Assembly: GCF_030812415.1 (NCBI RefSeq)
Contig: NZ_JAUSST010000002.1
Span: 1-64,000 of the forward strand
Length of the DNA: 64,000 bases
DNA from: Paenibacillus harenae
GTDB taxonomy: Bacteria; Bacillota; Bacilli; Paenibacillales; Paenibacillaceae
Direction: 5' to 3'
Part shown: one piece after another, positions 1 through 9,024 of the stretch
How the letters are laid out: every line of letters starts with the position of its first letter
Position numbering within the stretch: the first letter of the stretch is position 1
Notes under the pieces: model-generated
What the model saw: the letters and a program-made list of their open reading frames with translations, nothing else
Database searches by the model: none
Told to the model about the DNA's origin: nothing
Made by a program: the position numbers and the translations under genes

Positions 1-1035
1 AGCCGTATGATCTGGATGGGAACGGGCGGAGCGCATCCGGAAGCGCCTCATCTTTACAAGATCAATGGGCTTTATTACTTGTTGATTGCCGAAGGCGGGA
101 CGGAATACGGTCATATGGTGACGATTGCGAGAAGCGACGCTCCATATGGACCTTACGAACCATGCCCCCATAACCCGATACTAACTCATAGAAGCCGGAA
201 CAGCAGCATTCATGCAACAGGCCATGCAGATTTGGTACAGGCGCATGACGGCAGCTGGTGGGCGGTTTTCTTAGGCATTAGACCGGTCTCGTATCCTTAT
301 CGGCATCATTTGGGCAGGGAGACGTTCCTGGCGCCCGTATCATGGACGGCTGACGGCTGGCCCATCATCGGTAATGGGGGAAGCGTCGAGAGCGTCATGG
401 ATGCTCCGCAGCTGACGGAGGTCCGGTGGCCATCTAATTCAACCCGAGAGGATTTTGACGATTCAACCTTAGGCTTCGACTGGGTGTTCCTGCGGAATCC
501 TGATCCGTTAAGCTGGTCGCTCAGCGAATCTCCGGGGAATCTTGTATTGCGCGGAAACAAGACGTCGCTCGACGATTCCGGTACCCCAGCCTTTGTAGGC
601 CGTCGTTTGCGCCACTGGTCAAGCAACATCTCCGCCTTGCTGAATTTCGAACCGCAGCACGAAGGCGAGGAAGCCGGACTTACCGTATTTATGAACGATA
701 GCTATCATTACGATCTGGCTGTGAAGCGCCAAGAAGGGCGCAAGGTGGTCGTATTCCGGCGTACCGTAGGATCCTTGAGAGCGGAGATCACGCTGGAGTG
801 CTCAGAGGGTCCTGTCATTCTTAAGGTTGAAGCGCAGTCGGAATGGTTTCACTTCAAAATTCAGCAGGATTCATCCCATGTCCTTGAATTGGGATCTGGA
901 GAAACACATCTTCTCTCAACAGAAGTTGCGGGCGGCTTTACGGGAGTAGTCATTGCGATGTACGCCGTCTGCGAAACGGGGCAAGGTTCTCCGGCAAGCT
1001 TTGATTGGTTCGAATATGAGCCGTTGAACGGATAA
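1..1035 (+). CDS. GH43 beta-xylosidase-type enzyme, C-terminal part (gene enters from left edge)
   Basis: The reading frame is open from base 1, so the true start lies outside the window. The visible part begins inside a GH43 five-bladed propeller: the motif PEAPHLYKINGLYYLL carries the Glu expected to be the general acid, followed by the propeller strands with SDAPYGPYEPCP and GRETFLAPV. From about residue 150 of the visible protein comes a beta-sandwich of the kind found behind GH43 subfamily 11/12 xylosidases and arabinofuranosidases. The blade with the catalytic base Asp is not in the window. No stop or frameshift is seen, so the gene is probably intact. A perfect hairpin follows the stop. 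It leads a group with the GH95 fucosidase and two esterase remnants, which suggests hemicellulose side-chain removal. Substrate (xylose or arabinose) cannot be settled from this fragment. Confidence 0.9.
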   Translation, partial: SRMIWMGTGGAHPEAPHLYKINGLYYLLIAEGGTEYGHMVTIARSDAPYGPYEPCPHNPILTHRSRNSSIHATGHADLVQAHDGSWWAVFLGIRPVSYPYRHHLGRETFLAPVSWTADGWPIIGNGGSVESVMDAPQLTEVRWPSNSTREDFDDSTLGFDWVFLRNPDPLSWSLSESPGNLVLRGNKTSLDDSGTPAFVGRRLRHWSSNISALLNFEPQHEGEEAGLTVFMNDSYHYDLAVKRQEGRKVVVFRRTVGSLRAEITLECSEGPVILKVEAQSEWFHFKIQQDSSHVLELGSGETHLLSTEVAGGFTGVVIAMYAVCETGQGSPASFDWFEYEPLNG

Positions 1036-1070
1036 TGCACAGCTCGAATAATTAAGTTCCATCTGCAAGC

Positions 1071-1106
1071 GACCCATGAATATATTCATGGGTCTGCTCG
1101 GTTTTT
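1071..1106 (+). terminator. Rho-independent terminator after GH43
   Basis: A perfect 12-base inverted repeat (GACCCATGAATA and its complement) is followed by TGCTCGGTTTTTG. It sits 36 bases after the GH43 stop and isolates that gene from the fucosidase downstream. Confidence 0.75.
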
Positions 1107-1164
1107 GAAGGCGTCGGAATGAATCTGAACCGTCAGATACGGTAGCTGTCTTGTCTCTAATGTG

Positions 1165-1215
1165 CTAGTCAATGACTAGAAGAGCAAGGCACCTCGGATT
1201 GCCTTGCTGTATAAT
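1165..1215 (+). promoter_or_regulatory. Leader of GH95 gene: two inverted repeats and a -10 box
   Basis: CTAGTCA at 1165-1171 and TGACTAG at 1173-1179 form a one-base-spaced palindrome. AGCAAGGC (1183-1190) and GCCTTGCT (1201-1208) form a second inverted repeat. TATAAT at 1210-1215 fits a sigma-A -10 box 35 bases before the GTG start. No good -35 hexamer is present at the right distance and the second repeat covers that place, which suggests an activator- or repressor-controlled promoter. The reading as an operator is inference. Confidence 0.4.
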
Positions 1216-1249
1216 TGAAATATTTCGTTTCGCAGAAAGGTGGAATAAC

Positions 1250-3631
1250 GTGGAACACAGCAAACCCATACAATCGCCAATGCGGTTATGGTACAGACAG
1301 CCGGCAGTTGAATGGACCGAAGCTCTGCCTCTGGGCAACGGTCGGCTTGGAGCTATGGTTTTCGGTCGGCCGGACGAAGAGCTGTTTCAATTAAATGAAG
1401 ATACGCTATGGTCATTCCAGCCGCGAGATACGGTGAATTATGGCGCGGCATCTTATCTCGCTAGAGCGAGACAGGCTATTGCGAACGGAGCGTATATGCA
1501 GGCACAGGAAATAATCGAGCGGCATATGCACGGACCCCGAACGGAAGCGTACCAGCCGCTTGGCGATTTAAAGCTTAAGCTCGGCGACGGCTCAGGCTCC
1601 GTCGAAGCTTACGAACGGCAGCTCGATCTGGACACGGCTGTAAGCAGCGTTACTTACGTGCGTGACGGCGTCCGTTATACGCAGGAGTCATTCATCTCCG
1701 CCGCCGATCAGGTATTGGCGATCCGATTGAGCGCAGATCGTCCGGGGAGCATCGATGTGACGGCGTCCCTTGAAACGCCTCATTCGGCGGCTGTCAGCCT
1801 GGAAGCCGACAGAGGCATTCTGACGATGAAAGGAAACGGTCCTACGCATCCGGAGCCGGAATCGGTACCCGGTGCGTTCGAAAAGCTAATCTACGAAGAA
1901 CATATAGGAGTGCGCTTCGAGGTTCAGCTCCTGGCTGTCATCGAAGGGGGATCGAAGGAGAGCGGGAATCATGCCGAGCTGAGAGCGGCCAATGCCGACG
2001 CCGTAACGTTCCTGCTTGCGGCTGCAACGAGCTTTAACGGCTTTGATAAAAATCCGGAGTCCGAGGGCAAAGACCCGGCCGATCAGGTTAGAATCGCTCT
2101 CGCTGCGGCAGCCGGTTTCTCCTACGATGAACTCAAGCGGCGTCATCTCAAGGATTATCTCCAGCTGTACAACAGGGTGAAGCTTCATCTGGGCGAATCC
2201 GATGCCGATCGGCTTCCGACGGACGAACGGCTTGTTCGCGTGCAGCAAGGCGAGAGCGATCCGGGGTTGTCGGCTCTGTACTTCCAATATGGCCGGTATC
2301 TGCTTATCGCTTGTTCCCGGCCAGGCACGCAAGCGGCGAATTTGCAAGGGATTTGGAACAAAGACATAGACCCGCCATGGAGAAGCAATTATACCGTTAA
2401 CATCAATACGGAAATGAATTACTGGCTGGCGGAAACGTGCAATCTGGAGGAATGCCACGAGCCGCTGTTCGACCTGCTTGAAGGTCTCAGCGTCAGCGGG
2501 CGAAAAACCGCGGAAATACATTACGGGTGCCGCGGGTGGACTGCCCATCACAATGTGGATTTGTGGCGAATGTCGACACCCGCTGCCGGCTCCGCAAGCT
2601 GGGCGTTCTGGCCGATGGGCGGCGCATGGTTGTGCAGGCATTTGTGGGAGCGGTACTTGTTCGAAGGAGATGCGGAATTTCTTGCAGCCAAGGCGTATCC
2701 CATCATGCGGGAGGCTGCTTTGTTCTGCCTGGATTGGTTGATCGAAGACAGCGAGGGACATTTGGTTACGTCGCCTTCTACGTCGCCGGAAAATATGTTT
2801 CTGGATGCTGAAGGCAGGGCGTGTGCGGTCAGCATGGGGACAACAATGGACACCGCCATTATCCGTGAGTTGTTCACGAATTGCATAGAAGCGAGCGCGC
2901 TGCTGAATGCCGATGCCGAGCTGCGCCGCGAATGGGAAGCCGCGCTAGCCCGTCTGCTGCCTTATCGCATCGGTCGGCACGGCCAGTTGCTGGAATGGTT
3001 CCGCGAGTTCGAGGAGCATGAACCTGGGCACCGCCATATCTCGCATTTATACGGATTTTATCCTGGAGAGCAGATCGATCTGCATCGCGATCCGGAGCTG
3101 GCGGCGGCCGTACGAACCTCTCTTGAACGTCGTCTGCAGTACGGCGGCGGACATACCGGATGGAGCTGCGCCTGGATCATTAACGTTTGGGCTCGGCTCG
3201 CGGATGCGGAGAACGCGTATCGGTATGTGCAAACGTTATTCGCCAAGTCGTCCTACCCGAATTTGTTCGATGCGCACCCTCCGTTCCAAATCGACGGCAA
3301 TTTCGGCGGTGCCGCCGGTATCGCGGAGATGCTGTTGCAGAGCCATGGCGGAGAAATCCGTTTGCTTCCGGCACTTCCGGCAGCGTGGCCGACCGGCTTT
3401 GTAAGCGGCCTGCGGGCGCGGGGCGGTTTTGAGATCGATATGGCCTGGAAAGACGGTCATATTGCAGAAGCCGAGCTGAGAGCGACGCGTGATGCTCTGT
3501 GCAGTATGCGCGTTCCGAGCGCCATTCGCGTCACGCGGGCAGACGGTTCTGTGCTGGCTCAAAGCGATGGTGCGTCGGTAGTGAGGTTTCAGACGGTCGC
3601 AGGAGAGACGTATTATATCAGGGCTGTCTGA
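1250..3631 (+). CDS. GH95 alpha-L-fucosidase
   Basis: The 793-residue protein has the three-part GH95 layout: an N-terminal beta-sandwich opening with [20 protein letters not shown], a helical toroid, and a C-terminal beta domain. The catalytic-centre motifs of the family are present: the Asn pair in NINTEMNYW, the general-acid Glu in [10 protein letters not shown], and the Asp in FQIDGNFGG. The enzyme would release alpha-1,2-linked L-fucose by inversion, as on fucosylated xyloglucan. There is no signal peptide, so it should act in the cytoplasm on imported oligosaccharides. The GTG at 1250 is preferred because AGAAAGGTGG ends six bases before it; an ATG at 1280 is the alternative, and an ATG at 1172 lacks a ribosome site and adds a non-family extension. 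The esterase remnant follows at once. Confidence 0.9.
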   Translation: MEHSKPIQSPMRLWYRQPAVEWTEALPLGNGRLGAMVFGRPDEELFQLNEDTLWSFQPRDTVNYGAASYLARARQAIANGAYMQAQEIIERHMHGPRTEAYQPLGDLKLKLGDGSGSVEAYERQLDLDTAVSSVTYVRDGVRYTQESFISAADQVLAIRLSADRPGSIDVTASLETPHSAAVSLEADRGILTMKGNGPTHPEPESVPGAFEKLIYEEHIGVRFEVQLLAVIEGGSKESGNHAELRAANADAVTFLLAAATSFNGFDKNPESEGKDPADQVRIALAAAAGFSYDELKRRHLKDYLQLYNRVKLHLGESDADRLPTDERLVRVQQGESDPGLSALYFQYGRYLLIACSRPGTQAANLQGIWNKDIDPPWRSNYTVNINTEMNYWLAETCNLEECHEPLFDLLEGLSVSGRKTAEIHYGCRGWTAHHNVDLWRMSTPAAGSASWAFWPMGGAWLCRHLWERYLFEGDAEFLAAKAYPIMREAALFCLDWLIEDSEGHLVTSPSTSPENMFLDAEGRACAVSMGTTMDTAIIRELFTNCIEASALLNADAELRREWEAALARLLPYRIGRHGQLLEWFREFEEHEPGHRHISHLYGFYPGEQIDLHRDPELAAAVRTSLERRLQYGGGHTGWSCAWIINVWARLADAENAYRYVQTLFAKSSYPNLFDAHPPFQIDGNFGGAAGIAEMLLQSHGGEIRLLPALPAAWPTGFVSGLRARGGFEIDMAWKDGHIAEAELRATRDALCSMRVPSAIRVTRADGSVLAQSDGASVVRFQTVAGETYYIRAV

Positions 3632-3655
3632 TAAGGAATGAAGAATGGAGGCCAT

Positions 3656-4300
3656 ATGCGTACAATTGAATTATGGCCGGGCGCATCCGAAGAAGCATCG
3701 GCGATGAGAACCAGGGGATGTCTGAGTTTGAATGTATACCTTGTGCATGGAGAAGGACCTTGTCCTGCAGTCATCGTATGTCCGGGCGGGAGATATCTCA
3801 GACGCGCCGCGCACGAGGGCGAGCCGGTTGCCAAGTGGTTGAACGGGCTCGGCATAACCGCATTCGTCCTTAATTACCGGGTATCGCCGCATCAACATCC
3901 AATTCCGCTTCAGGATGCGAAGCGGGCTATTCGAACCGTAAGACATTATGCGGAGGATTGGAACATCGATCCGGAGCGAGTCGGCATGTTGGGCTTATCC
4001 GCAGGCGGTCACCTGGCATCCGCAACGGGCACTTTGTGTGACAATGGAGATAACCTATCATCCGATCCGATAGAAAGACAGAGCAGCCGTCCGAATTTGC
4101 TAATCTTGTGTTATCCGGTCATCACATTCGGAGCGTATGGTCATCAACCGTCCATGCGCCATCTGCTTGGCGATTCTCCGGATGAATCGCTTGTTGCTTT
4201 GTTGTCCACGGAAACGCAAGTGGCCGAAGACTCGATTCGTCGATTGCCAGATTGGTTATGCCGGGAGAGAAGTTTTGGAGCGATGCCGCCCGGATCATAA
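3656..4300 (+). pseudogene. Alpha/beta-hydrolase esterase, C-terminus lost at a deletion junction
   Basis: The first roughly 195 codons encode a BD-FAE/Aes-like alpha/beta hydrolase: oxyanion motif VIVCPGGRYL, nucleophile elbow GLSAGGH, and the strand LLILCYPVI. Family members usually reach about 280 residues and carry the catalytic Asp and His near the end. Here family similarity stops near base 4230 and the frame ends in unrelated residues at 4300. The same bases begin a fragment of an SGNH hydrolase in another frame, so a deletion has joined two neighbouring esterase genes. The ATG at 3656 has GGAGG in front; one at 3638 has its purine run too close. Lacking two of three triad residues, the product should be inactive. 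In the intact ancestor it probably deacetylated hemicellulose alongside GH95. Confidence 0.8.
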
Positions 4301-5088
4301 TTCCGGAGGAGCATTATTTGGCATTTTCGTGGACGATTACGACATTGGCTGCCGGCGCAAGCTTTCCCTACAATACGGAATGCCCATTGGTGTCCGCCTA
4401 CGATACGCCCGGGCATGCAGCCGGCCAAATCAGTGCCGAAGGTTTCCAAAAATCTGCAAATTGTCTGTTTCTGCCGGATTTCATCGGCTTCGAGCATGAG
4501 GGAGCAAAGCGTGTTGCGTTCTTGGGCGATTCCATCACCCAAGGTGTGCGAACGCGCCCGGACGCTTATGAATACTGGGTTGCCCGGCTTGCGGAGGGGC
4601 TTGGCCCGGAATACAGGGTATGGAATCTTGGTTCGGGCTGGGCGCGTGCTTACGATGCCGCAACCGACAAGGCTTGGCTGAGCAAAGCCAAGCTAAGCGA
4701 TGAGATCGTCATAGCATTGGGGGTCAACGATATAGGTACGACCGGACGAAGCGCCGTTCAACTGCTGGAGGATCTGCAAACCATTGTGCCCAGCCTTAAA
4801 GGCAGCCGTACCGATATGTCGGTGATCCTTTGCACTATACCCACATTCAATTTTTCAGATGCGCAGGAGCTTGTCTGGAGGGATGTGAATCAGGCAATAC
4901 GAAGCCATGCTATTGTCGGAGTCGATCGAGTATTTGATATTGCGGAAGTACTCTCGCAAGCGGCTCCTCGCGATAACCTGCTTATACCTGAATATATGTC
5001 GAGCGAGTTCGATGCGCATCCGAATGGTGAAGCAGGGTCTGCTGTTTCCTCGGATTTCTTGGAATGGTATTTAATGGAAACTATCTAA
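4240..5088 (+). pseudogene. SGNH/GDSL hydrolase, N-terminal domain lost
   Basis: This frame carries the catalytic half of a two-domain SGNH carbohydrate esterase. Block I is FLGDSITQG with the catalytic Ser, the block III motif is ALGVNDI, and block V is FDAHPNG with the Asp-His pair. The residues before block I (such as PYNTE and SAYDTPGHAAGQ) belong to the small beta domain that normally precedes it, but its first part is absent. The fragment joins the esterase remnant near 4230-4250 out of frame. A TTG at 4252 could start a 278-residue protein, but no clear ribosome site precedes it. The hydrolase core looks complete, so residual activity cannot be excluded if it is translated. Confidence 0.75.
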
Positions 5089-5157
5089 AGTCTGCATTAG
5101 TCACGTGTTAGGAGCCTGGTCGGAGTTCCCAATGATTTGAAAAAGTTAGATTACAAC

Positions 5158-5199
5158 AAGGTACCGGGTCGCTTCCTTACGAAGCCTTGGTACTTTTTT
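5158..5199 (+). terminator. Probable terminator after the esterase remnants
   Basis: AAGGTACC pairs with GGTACTT across about 23 bases of loop and a run of six T follows. The stem contains one G-T pair. Confidence 0.5.
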
Positions 5200-5739
5200 C
5201 GTCTTCACTGAGACAAATCCAATTTTAACCAGACTAAATCATGCTAAACGATGTCCAAAAAATCAAGGTTCACTATTCAACCTGTTGTTAAAGTATTTAT
5301 GTAAGGAAACATCACGAGATTAGGAGGAGTGGTTATCGAAAATTGAAAACGTTTTCATGGAGATCGGCTTTGAACAAGGGCAAGTGGCATAAGCGCAAGA
5401 AGAAAAGAAGGATACTAGCTTGATGAAAACAAGGAAAAAGTCGCGTGGATACACCAAACAAATCATTCCCTTATGTAAGTCCGCTTCACTTCTGATGACG
5501 ACTGCCGATTTGACGGTAAGCATGGGCCCTTCGTTAACACGATTCCCAGCAAGGCATTCTCAGCGGATTCGATCGGAAGCGCAGCAACAGCTGTACAGTC
5601 GGATATCGGCCAGTGAAATCGCAAGCCTTTATGAAAGCGCATACTTGCAGTTATTACGAAGGAAGAAGGGGGGATTGGCACAGCGGAGTGATGGGTAATA
5701 ATTTGTTTTAAATCTAACTAAAACCGAGGAGGATCCTAA
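5200..5739. other. Intergenic region before GH74, no recognisable gene
   Basis: About 540 bases contain only short frames with no recognisable motif on either strand. The stretch ILKIENVFMEIGFEQG-like near 5340-5390 and the Lys/Arg-rich frame after it may be decayed coding sequence but match nothing I know. It holds a perfect cre-type palindrome (separate entry) and ends with GAGGAGG at 5726-5732, the ribosome site of the GH74 gene. Confidence 0.5.
5343..5357. promoter_or_regulatory. Candidate cre site (CcpA)
   Basis: TTGAAAACGTTTTCA matches the catabolite-responsive-element consensus WTGNAANCGNWNNCW at every position and is fully palindromic apart from the outer pair. It lies about 380 bases before the GH74 start, far for a simple roadblock but possible if the promoter is near. 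Glucose repression of a xyloglucanase would be expected physiology; the binding itself is inference. Confidence 0.5.
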
Positions 5740-8487
5740 TTGAACCAAAGAATGTTTAAGAGGATATGGATAATGCTTCTTGCATTTATTTGTATCGGCC
5801 CTGCTTTTGCCGGGACAAACCCCACGGCTGAAGCGGCAAGCAGCGAGGCATACACATGGAAAAGTGTCAATACAGGTGCGGGCGGCGGCTTCATATCCGG
5901 AATTATTTTTAATTCAACGGAACAAAACCTGATCTACGCCCGGACAGATATCGGCGGCGTTTACCGGTGGAACCAGACCGATTCAAGCTGGATTCCGCTG
6001 ATTGACCATGTCGGCTGGGACGATTGGGGCAAAACGGGCGTAGACGCTCTCGCTACAGATCCGGTCGAACCGAACCGGCTTTATATCGCGGCCGGCACAT
6101 ACACCAACGGCTGGGAAACCAGCAACGGTTATATCATGCGGTCAACTGACAAAGGGAATACCTGGCAGGAAACGCAGCTGCCGTTCAAGGTCGGCGGCAA
6201 CATGCCGGGACGTTCGATGGGCGAACGTTTGGCGATCGACCCTAACAAAAACAGCATCCTCTTCTTCGGCGCCCGCAGCGGCAACGGATTGTGGAAAAGC
6301 ACGGACTACGGCGTAACGTGGAATAAAGTGAATTCCTTTACGAATACAGGAACATATATTCAAGTGCCGGGCCACGAATACCAAGGCGATATCATGGGGC
6401 TGGCTTGGATCACGTTCGATTCGAGAACCGGGACAGCCGGCAACGCAACCCAAACCATCTATGTCGGGGTGGCCGATACCGGAAACAGCGTCTATCGCAG
6501 TACGGACGGCGGCGTAACATGGTCGGCCGTGCCTGGGCAGCCTACCGGCTACCTGCCGCATCATGGCGTTCTGGCATCCGACGGCAACATGTATATATCC
6601 TATAGCAACGGCATTGGGCCGTATGATGGCACCAAGGGTGATCTTTGGAGGTTTAATACGGCGACAGGCGTCTGGACGAACATTAGCCCGGTTCCGTCCA
6701 GCAGCCCGGATAACTCGTTCGGTTACGGCGGTCTGGCCGTCGATGCCCAAAATCCGGGTACGGTTATGGTAGCGACGCTTAATTCATGGTATCCGGATGC
6801 GATCATCTACCGCAGCAAGGACAGTGGCGCAACCTGGTCGAGAGCCTGGGATTACAACGGCGGCTATCCGAACCGCGTCAATAAGTATACGATGGATATC
6901 TCGGCTGCGCCATGGCTGGATTGGGGGGTTACGGCGACGCTGCCTGAAACGTCGCCGAAGCTCGGATGGATGATCGGCGATCTGGAGATTGATCCGTTCA
7001 ACTCCAACCGTATGATGTACGGCACTGGCGCTACGCTTTACGGCACGAACAATCTTACGAACTGGGATAATGGCGGAACATTCAACATTTCCGTCATGGC
7101 CAAAAACATCGAAGAAACGGCCGTTATCGACCTGATCAGCCCAGGGTCCGGCGCTCCTCTTATTAGCGCTCTCGGCGACGTATCGGGCTACCGCCACAGC
7201 GACCTGACGGCCGCTCCGGCGAAAATACTGAAAAATCCGGACAGCACGTCAAGCCTGGATTTTGCCCAATTGAACAACAGCTTTATTGCACGCGTAGGCT
7301 TTGCCAATCATTCCGCAAACAGCAACGCCAAGTCGATTGCGCTGTCGACCGACGGCGGCGTGAACTGGTCCAGCCCGAGCTCGGAGCCGACCGGAACGAA
7401 TGGCGGCGGCATGATCGCGGTTGCGGCCAATAACAGCTCTCTCGTATGGAGCACATCGGATGTCGGCGTATACTATTCCAAGACGAACGGAAGCTCCTGG
7501 ACCAAGAGCACGGTCGTTCCCAACGGCGCCAAGGTAGCGGCGGATCGCGTGAACCCGAACAAATTCTATGCGGTATCGGCAGGGAAGTTCTATGTAAGCA
7601 CGGACGGAGGCGCTACGTTTACGCAGACGGCCGCAACCGGCCTTCCGGCCGAAGGCGCGCTTAGCTTCAAAGCGCTGCCGGGCGTTGAAGGGGATATCTG
7701 GCTTGCAGGCGGCAGCGACGACAATAGCGGCGTCTACGGCTTATGGCACTCCACGAACTCGGGCGCATCGTTCACGAAGCTGTCCAATGTGCAGGAAGCC
7801 GATGGCGTCGGCTTCGGAAAAGCGGCGCCTGGACAGAGTTATTCGGCGATCTATGTTTCGGCTCAGATCGATGGTGTCAGAGGCTTCTTCCGCTCGATCG
7901 ACAGCGGCGCAACGTGGGTGCGAATCAACGACGACAACCATCAATACGGCCGAGCCGGGGTTTCCATTACAGGCGATCCGAACCTATACGGACGCGTCTA
8001 TGTCGGGACAAACGGACGCGGCATCCTGTATGGCGACACGACGGTGAGTAGTCCAATCATTTCGGGCGCAACGTATACGCTGATCAATCCGAACAGCGGC
8101 AAAGCGCTGGATATAGCTGCTAATAGCACCGCAGACGGCGCGAATGTGCATATCTGGGCGAACAACGGCGGAACGAATCAACAGTGGACGATTACGGATA
8201 ACGGCGACAACACGTACCGATTGATCGCTGTACACAGCGGCAAAGCGCTGGACGTCAGCGGTGTCGGCACCGCCAACGGAACTAACGTGCAGCAGTGGAC
8301 ATACTTTGGCGGGGCGAATCAGAAGTGGAGAATCATCGCAAACGCCGACGGCACGTTCAAGCTGATCGATTCGAATAGCGGGAAGGCGTTGGACGTTAAT
8401 GGAGCCGGTACGGCGGACGGGACCAACGTGCAGATTTGGACCGATACCGGCGGTTCTGCGCAAAAGTGGCAGTTGATCCGTAAGTAA
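5740..8487 (+). CDS. Secreted GH74 xyloglucanase with C-terminal ricin-type (CBM13-like) module
   Basis: The 915-residue protein has a signal peptide (hydrophobic IMLLAFICIGPAFA, cleavage likely near EAASS). Residues about 35-770 form the two seven-bladed propellers of GH74, with repeated YRSTDGG and WSAV-type Asp-box strands. YARTDIGGVYRW carries the first expected catalytic Asp and ALGDVSGYRH the second. Residues about 778-915 form a beta-trefoil with three repeats ending in QQW, QKW and QKW, typical of ricin-type lectin modules. It would cut the beta-1,4-glucan backbone of xyloglucan outside the cell. The TTG at 5740 is chosen because GAGGAGG lies seven bases before it; the next ATG (5752) is too far. 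A broken copy of the first 115 codons lies near 12.7 kb. Confidence 0.93.
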   Translation: MNQRMFKRIWIMLLAFICIGPAFAGTNPTAEAASSEAYTWKSVNTGAGGGFISGIIFNSTEQNLIYARTDIGGVYRWNQTDSSWIPLIDHVGWDDWGKTGVDALATDPVEPNRLYIAAGTYTNGWETSNGYIMRSTDKGNTWQETQLPFKVGGNMPGRSMGERLAIDPNKNSILFFGARSGNGLWKSTDYGVTWNKVNSFTNTGTYIQVPGHEYQGDIMGLAWITFDSRTGTAGNATQTIYVGVADTGNSVYRSTDGGVTWSAVPGQPTGYLPHHGVLASDGNMYISYSNGIGPYDGTKGDLWRFNTATGVWTNISPVPSSSPDNSFGYGGLAVDAQNPGTVMVATLNSWYPDAIIYRSKDSGATWSRAWDYNGGYPNRVNKYTMDISAAPWLDWGVTATLPETSPKLGWMIGDLEIDPFNSNRMMYGTGATLYGTNNLTNWDNGGTFNISVMAKNIEETAVIDLISPGSGAPLISALGDVSGYRHSDLTAAPAKILKNPDSTSSLDFAQLNNSFIARVGFANHSANSNAKSIALSTDGGVNWSSPSSEPTGTNGGGMIAVAANNSSLVWSTSDVGVYYSKTNGSSWTKSTVVPNGAKVAADRVNPNKFYAVSAGKFYVSTDGGATFTQTAATGLPAEGALSFKALPGVEGDIWLAGGSDDNSGVYGLWHSTNSGASFTKLSNVQEADGVGFGKAAPGQSYSAIYVSAQIDGVRGFFRSIDSGATWVRINDDNHQYGRAGVSITGDPNLYGRVYVGTNGRGILYGDTTVSSPIISGATYTLINPNSGKALDIAANSTADGANVHIWANNGGTNQQWTITDNGDNTYRLIAVHSGKALDVSGVGTANGTNVQQWTYFGGANQKWRIIANADGTFKLIDSNSGKALDVNGAGTADGTNVQIWTDTGGSAQKWQLIRK

Positions 8488-8819
8488 CGGTGTTCGGCTA
8501 GCGAAGGCCTCTGTCGGCCTAATTTTTGGCTGACAAGGTCCTTCTATTTATTTCGGCGGAAATCAACTGGAAGGTGTCATCGGTATTGCTAGCAAAATAT
8601 GGACATTGCGTCAGCTTCAAAACGATACGAAACGTGACCGTCGCTCGAATACATGGAACAATCCAGCTAAATTTAGACGGAAACACCTTGACCGGAATAA
8701 GGTTGATGATCATCTGCTTGCGGCCGGTGCTGACTACATGATCAGTGGAGACCAACTGACGCTTAAGGCGGATTTTCTCCGCAGCCATGTGCCGGAGGCG
8801 CTCGGCGAGAGCGGCGCGG
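8488..8819. other. Degenerate stretch after GH74
   Basis: A weak hairpin AGGCC...GGCCT followed by ATTTTT (8505-8527) could end GH74 transcription. After it, plus-strand frames such as RRSNTWNNPAKFRRKHLDRN look like eroded coding sequence, but are interrupted and not recognised. No intact gene is present. Confidence 0.4.
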
Positions 8820-8990
8820 ATGATCCTGTATTAATTCAATCAGTTGGCGGCTTGACACAATCGCCTCCATTTCAATTCTTTGGATGCGCTGTTTAAGCTC
8901 CGCAATCATCTGAGAATTAGCCGCACCCTCCAAGTAAAGAATGACGACCCGGGTTCCCGTAATATCCCCAAGTGTGTAATGAAAACGCAA
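8820..8990 (-). pseudogene. Fragment of a GerA-family germinant receptor subunit
   Basis: Read on the minus strand, about 57 codons give RFHYTLGDITGTRVVILYLEG followed by NSQMIAELKQRIQRIEMEAI and ELIQDHP. This is the N-terminal soluble region of GerA/GerKA proteins, where a strand such as VAVMYI, a helix with L..R, and a conserved E.I.D.P follow each other. The rest of the gene is absent on both sides. It is separate from the complete ger operon near 60 kb, so a second receptor locus once existed here and was mostly deleted. Confidence 0.6.
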
Positions 8991-9024
8991 CCAATAGATC
9001 TATTTATCGAAGGAGGCTATCGAA

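Noticed and set aside
1886-2761. Long minus-strand open frame inside the GH95 gene
   Set aside because: It lies opposite a clearly conserved fucosidase and has no recognisable motifs; it reflects codon bias of the plus-strand gene.
6142-6750. Minus-strand open frame of about 200 codons inside GH74
   Set aside because: It is antisense to conserved propeller strands with no ribosome site or protein motif.
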